Below are positions 31,692-45,221 of a stretch of DNA of 64,000 nt, in pieces. The stretch covers positions 70,770,929 to 70,834,928 of the forward strand of contig CM049312.1 of the NCBI GenBank assembly GCA_026874595.1. The letters are read 5' to 3'. The notes below the pieces were generated by a model. That model saw only the letters and a program-made list of their open reading frames with translations, was not told where the DNA came from and searched no databases. The stretch is from Sipunculus nudus (lineage: Eukaryota; Annelida; Sipuncula; Golfingiida; Sipunculidae). The number at the start of each line of letters is the position of its first letter. The first letter of the stretch is position 1. The translations under genes and the position numbers were made by a program.

Positions 31692-33873
31692 GATATGCTA
31701 GTGAGTACGTTGAGGAACAACATTCAGGGGGCAAATATATCCGTTATATTGTTTGTTTTTTTAATTTGTTTTTGTTCATATGATGTAATGTGTCAGAAGG
31801 AGTGTAAATATCAGTTACTAGACGTCAGATATTGAAATAAGTCCCTTTTAAATCCCTCGGGTATGCAGGAATTGACAATCTAGAACCTGTGAAAAGTATT
31901 TATGATTTTTTTTTATTCGCATATCCAGTCACGAATCACAAAAAGTAATATGAAAGATCCATAGAATTATCTTTCTTTAGTAGATGTCGGATAACAAAAT
32001 AATTTCCTTAAAAACCCCCGGGTATGCAGAAATGTTAAATAAATTGATGGACCATTTCTAGCAACAGAACCAAACAATAATATTTGTATTGATAAATCAA
32101 AATTGATCATCTCATAAATAGGAACAGACAATAAAGGGTAAAATTTATGCTGACAGCATAGACAAAGATTTCCTCCGTCCGTTCAGGTATTGATACATCA
32201 TTCCTTACCAGGTGATGCGTATGATACTATTATTTGTAAAATATGTGAAGTAGGTCTGTATGATTCAGGAAATATAAACAAAATCACTAAAATATATAGA
32301 ATCACCGCATATTTTACTACATTCATATTCATAATTCCTGTTCCTCTCATAAATTATTGAAACCATTAGCTGCTTTAGCCTTTCAGCTTCTTTAGGTATA
32401 GAATTTTAGGTATAGACTGAATATTATGTAACAATATGCCTTAAAATTAAGAAACGTGAAAATTAACGTCAACGAAGAAGAATAGCGTAGAAAACAACAT
32501 TCTGTAGATGTCAAGACTAAAATGATAATTTAATAATCAGTTCTGTTACTTTGTTCAATTATTTTTTTTGTTCAGAATCTAGGGATTTGTAGAATTATTC
32601 TGCCTAGCTGTCTCAGTTGATAAGCTGTTTGTTCAGGAATATTCAGGTTAATCAAACTGAGTATAATCAGATGGTTCTCATAAACGTTAAATTACAAGTG
32701 GACATTGACTAGGTTTTGACTTATTATATAAGTAAAGGTTAAAAATGTATATAATTTAATTTGTTAATTTTTTTCTTGGCGATCCTCCACTCCATGACAA
32801 AATGCTACTATTGTTAGCTGGCATTGTCAGAAAAAATATATTTTGTAGGTAGAAGATTCTTCCGAAAATCTTCTGATGGAGCTAATGGGAAATGTTTGTA
32901 TGCCTTTAAATTAATTTCTTATACTATTACCTAAATTAAAGTGCGATCCACTGATGTGAAAGTCATTCATACATTTTCTATTTCCATTCATTACTGCATT
33001 CACGTAAAATCATGACAAGTAAATGCCAGTATTAAGTTAATTGCTTTTATTATATTTGTACTTGTGCACAGTGCGTGTGTACGTTGAGCACAATGGATTA
33101 CATTTTCACATATGTATAAAAATGGAGATTCTATCAAAAATACATTAATGTGTGGTGCAGGTAAGGAATCGTTGCCATTAAAACTTCTAGGTCCTATAAG
33201 GTCCTAGATCAATTATCCAGGTGTTCTATCGTCTGTTCAGTCATCATATCCCGCTATTAGCAACTACAAATACAATAAGCCACTTATTAGAGAAAAAAAT
33301 ACATGTAGAAATTACGATATAACAATAATAATGGACAAAAGGAAAATAAACGTAATAGCATAACAAATGACGTTTGGCGTGATAAATACATTCTTATCGA
33401 CTACGAAGGGCCAAAATTCGAGCCATGGAAAGTGCCTCGTATTAGGTTATATCACTATTTGTAGAGTCCACGTTTAATAAGTAAACTTAATAATAATAAG
33501 TTTATAATAAAATCTGTAAACATCTAGTATGTGCATTATGTTGTCTCGATAGGTATAACACTTTTCATTCGATATGTAAATCATTTACTCGGGATCAGCG
33601 TTAATGTCACCTCTCAGATGATTACAATTACCTTTTTTGAAAATTTACATTTAGTTAATACATGTGAAACATTCGCGAAAGAAAACCACGTCCTTGATCA
33701 TATAATATATCACATACTCCAGTACCTGTATTACGTTCTGTAATGTAACAACGCTACATGAATCGTTAACTATTATTCTAGCTAAGAAAAAAAATCTATC
33801 TAATAATGCCACCTTTAAATTGAATTATTTGGCTAATCCCACTGGTGGACTTATTACACAGGTTTCATTGTAC
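31692..33873. other. Intergenic; two degenerate direct repeats
   Basis: Two similar segments about 160 bp apart (31818-31880 and 31980-32040) share GACGTCAGATA/GATGTCGGATA and CGGGTATGCAG. Otherwise AT-rich sequence without recognised genes. Any 3'UTR of the minus-strand vWD-like gene would begin at its right edge. Confidence 0.5.
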
Positions 33874-33952
33874 TTACTCTGTTGACCAGTGTCTGGAGAA
33901 TAGATCGTGGCCCTCGGGGGTATCGTCATAAGTTAGCAAGTCATCGTCAGGC
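33874..33952 (-). CDS. vWD-like gene A, last exon (acidic C-terminus)
   Basis: The acceptor (minus) is TCTATTCAAG. The first base completes a Glu codon from the previous exon, followed by [16 protein letters not shown]... and TAA at 33876-33874. It matches the paralogue's last exon in phase and acidity but not in length (26 against 23 codons). Confidence 0.75.
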
Positions 33953-35867
33953 CTTGAATAGATAACAAAACAGTAGTATACAGAGGTCTTTGTTTAAAAT
34001 ATCAAAAGAAATAATCTGGTACCTTATTTAATGAAGCATATATCACTGACAATAATGTTAAAACAATACAATCGTATAATTCAATCATTTTCTTTATATT
34101 ACTATGTCTTGCACATTTTAGGCATATGTTTTAAAATGGATATAAATATATTACATATTTACATATTGTTATATCATCTCCCATTCTGATTTTTTCCCCC
34201 ATTTAATAAAAGCTGACGTTTTGCTGTCATTAACTTTAACAGATAATCAAATCATCTTACTCTCCGTTGTCGTCTCCACATAGGCCTGCCATTTCCCCTT
34301 CGAAATTATGAGCAAGGCATACTTTCAATTCTCTTGAACAGTCCCAAGACAGTTGGAAAAAAGTGCTCTTGATTCTAAAGATATCGCGGTTATATTCCTG
34401 TTTCATCCATACCCCTCCCTCTTCAGACGGTTCATCATAAGGTAATTCAATAGCTGCACCATCCTAATGAAATAATACCCGTTTGTTATCACAGAATTAT
34501 TTCCTAACCTTTCACTTTGTGATTGTTTGTACACATGTATCATATTCAAAGTATGTTATTGGTTCTTTCAAGACGACCTTTAAATACAAATTGTATATAC
34601 CACTGGACAGCGGTAAATATGTACACATCCAGTAAAAACAATCATTAAATAAAAGAAATGCAATGATACAAATAAAACCTAAATGTTCAATTATACTCCG
34701 TTCTACCACCCATGCCATCCCCCCCCCCCCACGTTTTTTTTTTTTTTTTTTTTTTTTTGGGAGAGAAATAAAAAAATAAGTTACCTTTGATAAATATTAT
34801 GACATAATTTGGTAGTAGAAAGATACGCCTAACTTTCCATTTTGTACTTTGCATGAAGTTTTCACAAAATATTTTTTATCTAAAATTTGAGAAACATTCT
34901 CCTGAAGTTGCGACATTTTCTCTAAGTGGGACTTGGAACCAAGGGATCAAGGACGATGGAACAGTCTGGAACAGTCTATTTTACCAGAAGTAGTGAATCG
35001 GCTTTATGTTGTTCCTGTGCTGTGGTGATCCGTGTGTTGTTGACTGTTTTTTGTTTAAATCATGTACATCTATAAAATTGAGAACAAATTGTATAATATA
35101 TTGCGTTTTTGTTGAAAATCATGGATATAACCAGGTATCATTTTATGAATGAATTTAAAATACATTTTAACTTTTGTTATTATATTCATTATATATATAT
35201 ACATACATATATACATACAAAGAAAAGTCAGTTCCCTACAATTACCTTACGATTGCCGGTCGCCTGCTCTATCCACTGAGATACAGCAGATTAGGCAGAC
35301 CACCCTGACCCCTGTGTGTATTTGCACACTTTCATAGGAACAGCGAAGAGACGTCGTCAGTTTCTCACAAAATGAAAATAATATTAACGGGGGGGGGGGC
35401 AAATTAGACTTACGAAAAATTAAAAAAAAAACTAACAGGGCTTTAATATGGTCTTTCGGGATATTGACGAAAGTTTAACGATTTCACCAAATGTTCTTGG
35501 GGTCATACAATTATAGCGAAATTCAAGCACATATTAAAATACTCTCAATCCAACGAATCTATGCAGGAATATTTTGTGTCCATGGATAAAATTGGGAATG
35601 TGACCTTCCACTATTAATCTACGGATCATATTTATAATTTGAGTCTGAAAGCTATACCTTTTATCCTTTCAAACGTTATAAGACATATGATACGTGTATT
35701 TTAATAAAATAAATAGTAGTGTTTCCATTATAACACATCGTATTTTGGCATGCTGAATTCGCATGCCCCTTAAATGCCAACAACCCCCACGGCCCCTTTC
35801 ACATATATTTTTTTCCTGCCATTACACCGTGAACAATTCCAGACAAAAAACTTGTAATATATATATA

Positions 35868-35927
<60 letters not shown>

Positions 35928-37009
35928 GATTTGAACCTTGACCTTATCTTATCTTTATCAGATAGCAGAGATTTGTCCTTTACCGGGTCGCTGGACACTA
36001 ACACACTTTCATCTCTATTAAGGTATAAATGCAGGGTTTTGTTTGATATATCTTATAAATTTAGAACTCACTCCAATTATCTCTTTCGTTGCTGTAGCCT
36101 ATTAAGTTAGTCGCAACTAAGATCCTAGGGGCAAAATCTACACACGATCCAGGCGCCATAAGCAAGGACGTGACACCCTTACCCAATTTGGAATTTGGCA
36201 CAGTCGAGCCTCTGTGACGTCATACCTTCCCTCCCGCTATTAGATATGGTGATTACCGCTTGGCAAGGTTTAGCAGTGCTGCGCTAAGAAATGACTCAAC
36301 AGTGTTGTTAGGTAATAATCTTTTATTTCACTTATAATTTTACGAAAATAAATGAGGTCTCCCATATTTATTGGTTTAACAAAATTGAATCCTAGCATTT
36401 TGTTTGAAACAAAATAAATGAAAAAAAAAATAATATTAATAAAGACCATGGATCGTGAAACGGAGTATAAGAATCTATAAATTTTATAGAAATATAATAC
36501 AGTCCTAATTGTTTCATTATAGAAAAGTTTTTTAATTATCTGCCTGAGCTCTTTGATATAAAGGAAAGTATACGAACGTTAAGGTGTATTGGTTCTTACA
36601 CATTCGTTATGTTTTCTCTTTATTTTGGGCTCTTGGTATACTCTTTATAAAGACCAGGAATCAAAATTTTAGGTTCCTATGTAATAAACACATTGTTCTT
36701 TTTTATATGTTTATAAATCAGTGCATATTCAACATGAATTGCATGTGTAGTGGATGACAGGGAACACCACCTTACTTAATGGGGCCAAATCGCCTATCTG
36801 AACCTTTATAAACAAATGGTAATCCCTTGAAATTTAATAAAAATAGGCTGGAAAACGTTGATATCACCACACACATCCTGCTTGTTTTGATTATATCAAC
36901 GTGTTTCCAGTATATGGAGGCCTGCCAAAATAATCTAAACGAATTCAACAAGGACACCTGCCAGCAAATCAGATAAGCCAGAACTTTGTAAATATATATA
37001 TATATATAT

Positions 37010-37062
<53 letters not shown>

Positions 37063-38884
37063 TATATATCATTAATATATACACAGAGATATCACTTAAT
37101 TTCTTTTTTCAAGGTATGTAAATGGCTACCTTTAAGATGTAAGACAATTAGAACCCAAAAATTTAGAATTAAATTAAATCGATAAGATGAACTACCACAA
37201 CATGCATGAAGAAAACTGACCTTCATAACTGCACAGTCTTCGGTAATCGTGTACGTTACGCCGTTGTACAACACACGGACTTCATCAATAGGATTACCAT
37301 GACGCCTTGTAGGGTCTTCGTGGGTATGCACACTCACCTTCACTATCGCGTGGGAGGTGAAATTATATGTACATCCATGTGTCACTCGGATCCTTTTCTC
37401 GTCATACGTCTTAACATGGAAATTACGGGACCCAATACAACACCGCCCTGCAGATCACGTACATATGGAATAATTGCAATTTAAAACAGAAATGTTTATA
37501 AAAATGTCAAGCTACTATCTCAGTTCAAAGCGGATATTGGGTTAAGGAAGGAAAGGAAAGGAATAATGAAACTGGCAAAAAAGAAACAATGTTCATGATT
37601 TAATGCAAATTAAAAAAGAAACAATTAAATTTAATGCAAATTAAAAAAGAAAAAAATCTTCATGATTTAATGCAAATTTAGACTTGAGAGGAGCAAATGC
37701 TCAATTAAAGATTGATTGACACATTGATTTTGCGTTCTCTAATAAAATATTAATAACGTAATAAAAACCATTTTGTAAAGTGTACATCCTGGATTCAAAA
37801 GCATAAAAATATCACCTATATCGGTAGAGCATGTCCCAGTTAAACACAGCGTACAAGAGTCTATAGTTTATTTAATTGCAATACACTGAAATCGGGAATA
37901 CATCATATTGTGGACACGTTGGTGAATGTGGTAATGGGGAAAAGCAAATACACATAACTAAATGAATCCAACGTTTCTAGTGTTCGGGAATATTTGGTTC
38001 AGACACCGGAAATATCATATTGGCCGTAAAAAATATCATGACAATGCAATTTTTGAAAAAGAAAAACAGCATCGAACACACTCGATACCTTTAATTAAAC
38101 GTAAGATAGAAAAAACTCGAGATACAGCTAATACTTATATAAATTGTAAATGAAGTGTATGCGCTAATATCTGTGTGTTTAAATTTGAAAAAATAAACCT
38201 GTATATTACGTATTTTTCTGTACTTTGCACGTATTCAGAAACAGCCACATTCAAACACATGCTCGGAAAGACTTAAAACAAAATTACCAATCCGTTGAAT
38301 TGGTGATTATTGATTAGATGAGTAGTAGTAAGACACATACATAACACAAAAACAAATCTTTGCGCATTACAGTAACTTGGAAACTCCAAACTCGAATTCG
38401 GGTTCTAACTGAGAATCAGATATATAAACAGAATCTTTTACGAACATGTAATTTATTGTGTTCAGTAAAACTAGTCATAATTTTCGTTAAATTTTTTGTC
38501 TTTTTTGTTTAGTTAACATCTTTAAAGCTAGTAATATTTTAGGTCTTCTACCGACTCCCTATATTTCCTGTTTTTGCATAAAAATGATCTAAAATTTCTT
38601 ATATTTTCCGACAATTACGCCCTCCTGTCTTATATTTTCCTATGTTTTCCCCTGCACAACCAAGTTTCTGATATAACAGTTTTACCACTGAAAACATTCA
38701 TTTTTATTTGCATGCAAGGCTGCATGAAGGATGGCAAGTAAGATGGCAGAATCAGGTTTACACTGAGTGAATTGTGAATGAATGTATCATATGACGGTAG
38801 GATGCATCTTTAGCGGAAAGGCAATTTTTTCTGCTGAAACGCAAACCTGTATTAATGTCTTTCCGGTGTAAGTATTACGATCTC

Positions 38885-38954
<70 letters not shown>

Positions 38955-39615
38955 TATATGGGTGTGTGGGTGTGTTTGAGTGCGGATATAGGTATGTATA
39001 TGTATTCAATAATATAACATAGTATATGATAACATACTGTTATTCCAAAACTCTGCGTATCTCTGTTCCTCACTTGGACGACCATTGTCAGGATCTATCT
39101 CTTCTCCATTTTCAGCTCTTTTCCCTTTCGAAAATAATAAGATATAACACTGATTATAGGTGATTTATACAGCGATGACATCATTATTGTACTCATCATT
39201 TTAGTGTCCCTTGCATACCGATCTTCCGCGCCAATTTTGCAGTAATTACCGCAGCATACAAAAAAAAAGCTATATTCTCTTTTAGAAGTGTTTCAAGATT
39301 AACCCAGTATCAAAGAAGGCCACTTAATATTTTAGTCTACACTTTAAAGACACATCAGTCATGGTTTTTCCTCAGAAAAATTTACGTGAAAAAATTCAGC
39401 TCTTCAAACTTATAACAACGGAGTGATTTGTGTCGAAATGTGTGATTCCTTTAAGAGTCCTCTATAAGGCCGAATTAAGACTTTCAGTATGATGCCAGAT
39501 ATGAGTGACTGTTTATCCCGACACACGATGTTATTTCAGTTTACATACCTCTCTCTGCACTCACTGCCACAACAAATGCAAGGGCCAACAGTAACACACC
39601 GCCCTTTTGAAACAT
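33874..39615 (-). CDS. vWD-like secreted protein gene A (five coding exons)
   Basis: Gene-level entry. Exons on the minus strand: 39615-39549, 39124-39038, 37447-37221, 34463-34261, 33952-33874. They total 663 nt, 220 residues plus stop, and all junction phases agree (1, 1, 0, 2). The product is a signal peptide, a short acidic linker, a von Willebrand factor type D-like domain of about 140 residues ending in GLCGDDNGE, and an acidic tail. vWD domains are disulfide-rich modules of secreted matrix, mucus and clotting proteins. A protein with a single vWD-like domain could be a matrix, mucus or humoral component; the role is not known. A paralogue lies at 60365-61728. Confidence 0.8.
34261..34463 (-). 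CDS. vWD-like gene A, exon for second half of the domain
   Basis: The acceptor (minus) is TTTCATTAG and the donor GGAGA|GTAAGA. It enters in phase 0 and leaves in phase 2, 203 nt. It encodes [20 protein letters not shown] and the closing [12 protein letters not shown], the typical vWD ending (GLCGNxNG). The paralogue has EVSWDCHSCVYICVAHSF and GLCGNNNNE at the same places. Confidence 0.82.
35856..35922. repeat. (TA)n microsatellite
   Basis: Intronic to vWD-like gene A. Confidence 0.95.
36993..37073. repeat. (TA)n microsatellite, one GA interruption
   Basis: Lies about 150 bp from the 37221 donor of vWD-like gene A. Confidence 0.95.
37221..37447 (-). CDS. vWD-like gene A, exon for first half of the domain
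   Basis: The acceptor (minus) is TGATCTGCAG and the donor ATGAAG|GTCAGT, 227 nt, phase 1 to 0. It reads [20 protein letters not shown]..., then CTYNFT and [16 protein letters not shown]. The CC-x(n)-TYD and VLYNGVTY phrases align with the paralogue exon at 61490-61728. The usual vWD opening C-x-GDPHxxTFD is only partly kept: Ser replaces one cysteine and GDPH is lost. Confidence 0.82.
37603..37677. promoter_or_regulatory. Three POU-octamer motifs in a short imperfect repeat
   Basis: ATGCAAAT at 37603-37610, 37634-37641 and 37670-37677, within copies of (CATGATT)TAATGCAAATTAAAAAAGA. Located in an intron of vWD-like gene A. Factor binding is not shown. Confidence 0.4.
38887..38949. repeat. (TA)n microsatellite
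   Basis: Intronic to vWD-like gene A, near the 39038 donor. Confidence 0.95.
39038..39124 (-). CDS. vWD-like gene A, exon 3 (acidic linker)
   Basis: Acceptor (minus) TTTCGAAAG with a weak pyrimidine tract, donor AACA|GTATGT, 87 nt, phase 1-1. It encodes [20 protein letters not shown] and a RYAEFWNN segment, hydrophilic and without cysteine. KR near the start could be a processing site. Less certain than the flanking exons because of the weak acceptor. Confidence 0.6.
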
Positions 39616-39623
39616 GATGGCTT
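39549..39623 (-). CDS. vWD-like gene A, signal peptide exon
   Basis: The minus-strand acceptor TTTTTTCTTCAG is followed by eight untranslated bases and ATG at 39615-39613. [20 protein letters not shown] is a textbook signal peptide with a probable cleavage after VSA. Donor AGAGAG|GTATGT, phase 1. The upstream acceptor implies a separate 5'UTR exon. Confidence 0.82.
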
Positions 39624-40045
39624 CTGAAGAAAAAAAGTCATAGAATACACAAATTTATTTGTTTTTTTTTTTTTTAATTCATCTGATTTTCGGAAGTAAT
39701 ATTCCGATATTTCGAAAATAAGGGTCCAAATGTATATCCATGATGGCAGACTTTAGTAACATTAAAAAGTGCCGAGTATGCTTTCCAATACAGGTGGGCA
39801 TATGACCATGGGCGGAAAAGATTACCAGAGGATATATTCAATGCTAAACAGGCTTCTATTGCCAGAAATTTAGGAAAAATTTACATTGGGCATATGATTT
39901 ATAAAGGTGGCAAATAACTGTCAAATATTCAAATATTAAACCTAACTGGAGTCATAACTTATAGGGAAGAGGCACTTAAGTGAAGATGTTATTTCATGGA
40001 GAAGGTCAACTTATTTATAGCAGTAATAACATATGCAATATTTAA

Positions 40046-40076
<31 letters not shown>

Positions 40077-40376
40077 ATATATATATATATATTTTTCAGT
40101 AAAACTACAAATAACCTCCTTGCCCTGTTATGTTCCAGTATGTACCCCGACCAATCCTATTGTGCCCCCGAGGACAATTGGATCAGTGTCAGTCTTTCAC
40201 ATGCCCCACCCCCCGCCCCGAATCGCACAAAGCTTAATCTCGTAATCTCGTAAAGTCTCGGCTTTTCAAACAACGCCGTCAGCTTCATTCTAACCACATT
40301 CACCTGATGATCGGGTCGCATCCCGTGAAACAGACTGTTGTGAATTTACAGTGTTCTTTTCCTTCAGAGTTTTATA

Positions 40377-40440
<64 letters not shown>

Positions 40441-40460
40441 ATATATATATATATATATAA
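40377..40460. repeat. (TA)n microsatellite, imperfect
   Basis: Long TA tract with TTTA and AATA interruptions. Confidence 0.95.
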
Positions 40461-41844
40461 ATATCACATGTATAATAATTTAAACATTAGCGAAAAAAGT
40501 GCTTCAAATTTCGTTATTGTTGATATTCAAATTTTTTTTTACTGAAGATATTCATAATATATCTATTCAACGTTCTATGGAAGCCTTTTTTTTTATTAAA
40601 GACGGATACCGAGTCTCTGAATGGCATTATCGAACTATTGAAAAAAATATGTAAGAATAGTCAATCAATACTTATGAGGGTTGTTTTACAACTTTGGTAA
40701 CTTATTTAAAAAAAAAAAAATCTTAACTTGTTTGCATCCTAATGAAACCATATTCCTCTATTTGTTGGAGATCATATCGAAATGTAAAAGTTGGAAATAA
40801 CTTACAAAAAAATTCTTTAAAAAGAGGTTTGAATTCCAAGTGAAAAAAAATTGATTTAAATGGGAACCTGTAATTAGGGAGATTTGTCAGATTTTCTAGG
40901 GAAACGTAAAACAATGATTTAAATTTGTATCATACTCAACTCTACTTTTAAAATTCAGGCACTGGCAGTAGACCTACGTAGGTCCCTATAATTTTGTCAG
41001 ATTCTGATCTTACATAAATATACCCCAAGTAAAGGCAACCCCTGTACTGTCGCTCTGATGACCCTATGTCCAGCTGCTATGACCAGTTCCAGTAATTTAC
41101 AATTATCAATACAGGTGGCGTCTATGTGCTCAATTATAGGATTCTCATGTAGTCATTACCCCTTAGTGATAGTGGGGGCCCCTGGAGAAAGAAAGTAAAC
41201 TGTTTGCATCCCACAGAAGGATCCCACAGAAGGAGTCATTACATAAATTATAAAATGATCACCGAACATTAATTAACATGATAAGAAAAAGAATAAAACA
41301 TTATTCCTCTACCTTTTGCAGGTCTGCCACTGGCAGGTTAATCGTATAATATTTAATAACAAAACACTATATATGATACTATAATAAAAATAGTAGTATT
41401 TCATATATACATATATAATATATAAAAAAGCAACTCGTTTTATAATATATAACAAAACAATGTTTATGATACTATATTAAAAATAAAAGTATTTAATATA
41501 TAAAAAAAAATATCACCTGTATTTCATACGTTTTTTCAACACTTCACATTAATTAAACTGATATTTATCCAGCCAATATTTTGTCTTTAATGTGACCGTC
41601 CAGGTTCTATTCTTACTGTATGTCCAGATATATTAAGTGGTTTTTAGTTAAATGCTTTTGATAAACGTAAGAGTGATCCATATATGGTGATGTAAAACGT
41701 GACCAAAACTTATTGTCATACATTTAGCGTTCCAAGAACAGGGGCCATATTGTGATTACGGCTATTTCATGAGTGTCATTTTACAAAATCGCATAGCAGT
41801 AAGGGAATGTATTCCTATCATCTGATGAATTATTTTAAGCTTAC

Positions 41845-41873
41845 CTGAGGTCTTCGTCTCCCTACCTCTGTGG
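41845..41873 (-). other. Candidate 5'UTR exon of vWD-like gene A
   Basis: On the minus strand GACCTCAG|GTAAGC is an excellent donor. A TATA box lies the right distance upstream for a start near 41873. Splicing to the acceptor at 39623 would give a short untranslated leader. The link to gene A is inferred. Confidence 0.5.
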
Positions 41874-41897
41874 ATACCTGTACTAGTTTCTGGGCTT

Positions 41898-41905
41898 CTT
41901 TTATA
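41898..41905 (-). promoter_or_regulatory. TATA box (minus strand)
   Basis: TATAAAAG on the minus strand, about 32 bases before TCCAC (likely start) and about 55 bases before a consensus donor. Confidence 0.5.
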
Positions 41906-42421
41906 CATTTGACATGAAAGGAGTGGCGTACAATCGCTATAATAAAATCCCCGGAATGTGCAGTAAACAAAATTTATTACTCCAACAAAGTGGGTCCGTC
42001 GGAATATAACGGTGATACATGTGGTATATGTTAATATTTGCACAGACCGACATATGTCACTCCTGAATTGTTGGCCCGAGCGCGATACCAGAGGAATGCT
42101 CAGGTGTGCCGATCAACAGTGGAACTTTCAAGTTGGTTTGTTGTGTGGTGTAACGAACTCTGGGTCAATCCAGCACGGACACAACCACCCGATGAAGGAT
42201 TTTGAGCCTTTTTATGTTACAACTGACTTGCTTTGAATGTTGTGATCAGATATTGTATGTCAGAAGCATTGTTATGTACTTTTTTTAACTCTACACGATT
42301 TGTGAATTAAAACTATGTGTGTATTACTTTGCTCTGTATTTTCATAATTATATTGTTACTGTGAAAACAAATCTATTGAGTGTAAAGGGTAACTAGGAGT
42401 GGGAGGGTAATCAAATTTGGG

Positions 42422-42424
<3 letters not shown>

Positions 42425-42463
<39 letters not shown>
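42425..42463. repeat. (TA)n microsatellite
   Basis: Lies directly left of the 19-bp hairpin at 42469. Confidence 0.95.
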
Positions 42464-42466
<3 letters not shown>

Positions 42467-42468
42467 GG

Positions 42469-42529
42469 AAAGGGTATACACAGAAAACTGTGTAACCACT
42501 GTGGAACCACTTTTCTGTGTATACCCTTT
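42469..42529. repeat. Perfect 19-bp hairpin between two TA tracts
   Basis: AAAGGGTATACACAGAAAA (42469-42487) is followed after a 23-nt loop by its exact reverse complement (42511-42529). A transcript of either strand would fold into a stable stem-loop. Confidence 0.85.
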
Positions 42530-42562
42530 AAATCTATAAAACAATGAACCAGCATGGCTATT

Positions 42563-42566
<4 letters not shown>

Positions 42567-42647
<81 letters not shown>
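42567..42647. repeat. (TA)n microsatellite
   Basis: Long pure TA tract right of the 42469 hairpin. Confidence 0.95.
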
Positions 42648-45221
42648 TGGCCCTTGTCAACATGAGTGTGCATTGACCCGGTTTTTCGCCGTAATCATTG
42701 AAGAATCTGTTACCACGCATGTGCCGGGTGACAGATAAACATTTATGGATTTTAGCGAACCTGAGAGCTTATGCAATTTAGCAGTATCGTCCTTACGCCG
42801 TTAACCCATTATATTTAAAATAGCGTCGGAGCGAGCAGCGCCAAATTTTATGTAAACATCAGTCACATGTCACAACCTATCGGATTTAGCTTATTCTCTT
42901 TGTTCTCTGCATTTCTTACATATAACAGGGAAAACTTAATTAGTCATTTGGCTATATAAATCATCTCCAAATTTTAATAATATGTTGGTATACGATTCGT
43001 TATTTTTTAAATTGAGGAAACGGTGGCGCCACCTACATAGACTTTTTTCACAGGAGGTATCGATCTTTAGTACATTTAACCATCATTTTTTTCCAGGAAT
43101 AGCAGGAGCTTGCATCACCAAATTTTATGCAAAAAATCAGTTACATGTCATATGTTGTGGATTGAGCTTTTTTGTGGTGCCACCTGCATCGATTTACAGG
43201 CGAAAGCTATAAATATTTAAACATCTCCGAATATCCCATTAAAGTAATCAATATTTCACAGAAACTACCCTTGAAAGGAGCGCTGTGAAGTTTATTCAAA
43301 TTGTTAAGGTTGGATAAACTAGTTACAGGAATTTGAAAAAATCAATTTAATCATGTATATATATATATTTATATTTATTATTTTGATAAAAAAAATATTT
43401 AAAAATTCATATTAATATGTCAGCTTGAAAAAGCATTTTAGCCATAGTCTTTTAGCATGTATAAAGCTCTTCTCCTTTTGTTACTCTTGAGTGCAATACA
43501 TTCTCATAGTCCTCTGATATTCCATCTGTTACTTGTCCAATTTTTTTTTTTTTGGTGACAAAGTAATAATGAAACATGATTATCTCAGGTTTTCTTGGTG
43601 TTTTCACATTGTAAAAATATTCTTTAAGTTAACTCTGCTATATTTTGCTTATATGTGCCTTATCTACAAGTTTTGTCCTGAATGGATTATTCTAGATTTC
43701 CTTCTTTCACAGGTCGCTTTTGGTTTGCCCTTTAATCTTATCATACTTTATCTTAATTTCCTTTATTTGACATTTTATTATATTTTACAGGTATCATAGT
43801 GATATAAACTGAGAATTTGAATTGAAATGATATGCTGCATGTCCACCCTTTTGGAGTGTCATCCATGCAGCTTGAGCATATTTGAACTCTATATGCTCAG
43901 AGTAACGAGGCACTTTTGAGAAATTTAAGACCTTCGTTCCTAGTAATACACACAAAAACCTTAATTTCCCAGGAACAGCTGCAGCTGTCCTCACAAAATT
44001 TTTCGCGATTTGTTGGTCATTTGGTCGGTTTACAGAAGTGTACCTTTGGTAGCCTCAAATAAGTCAGCCTACTTCCTGCAAACAAAATTGATTTGTATTA
44101 ACTTTGTAGTCACTCTCAATTATGCACATTATCTCTTGTTATGGCCATCAGCAATTGTAGATTTTCTTTGGCAAGCATTATCTAAGCAACCATTATCGTC
44201 AGATTTAATGTGATGATGTGATACAAAATTTAAATAAAGTTCGAAAAGAACTTGGTCTTTAGGCAGCGATATTATAATACACTTCCCATGAAACTACCAG
44301 TATAAACGTCAGAGGAAAACAGTTATTTTTCATTGTTTTTTTTTATTTTCGTTACATTTTACCTATTTCAATGTCTTAAAACTCGTTTGAACTATTGCAC
44401 CGAAGTTTTATAGCTAATATTTAAATATAAAGTAATATGCTTGTTTGTCATTGCTTTATCTTTAGAAAAAAAAAACTATTTACAGTTACCACAGTGAGGC
44501 CTCTTCTTAAAGAGAACGGGACTACATGTTAAATATATACTATGGTTCTACAAATTATAGGGACTCATCTTTGTAGATTGAGGTGACACTTCTCCTATAT
44601 GATTAGACCAATCACTCAGTACTTTGCAGAAAATTACAAGTATTCATTTGTTAAGATAAGAAGAATATGCCTAGATGGTCTAACATAGGGGTACAGCGGC
44701 TGAATATTTTGTAAATAGTTACTTTCATATGGAATGTTTTGGAGCGCAAAATCGCTGAGCCAGGTGATCTCATAATTGTCAGATCGACATCTAAAATAGC
44801 TTATTGACAAAAGGAAGTGATTTTATAGCACCATTAGTATGATAGATGTTACAAAGGCGTACCAGTCACGAAAACATGAACACAGGTGCTCGTACTTTCT
44901 AGTAAATTCCTAACAAATTTGACACAAAAGCATTACAAGTCAATGTTAGCTTACAAAATGGTAGTATTTACCGGTACATATACCTCGTAGATTTTATCTG
45001 GAACGTTAAAAAGCAATCGGAAAGGCAGCTGTGCAAACGTCAATATTATTATTTGAATATATATTAAATTATAGGAATATAGGTGGAATGTTACCTATAC
45101 ACAGGGTTGTATTTACACATTTTCGGATAAACATCACAAAGACATGTTATTATTTTCTTCTTTCTGGTTTTTGATAGAGAAAGTGGAGCATGAATTATGT
45201 TTAATACTCTATTTTCCTCAG
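42648..45221. other. Intergenic, no gene recognised
   Basis: Two degenerate similar segments, near 42845-42895 and 43115-43170, share CCAAATTTTATG(T/C)AAA and CA(C)ATGTCA. Open frames here lack domain signatures. Confidence 0.45.
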
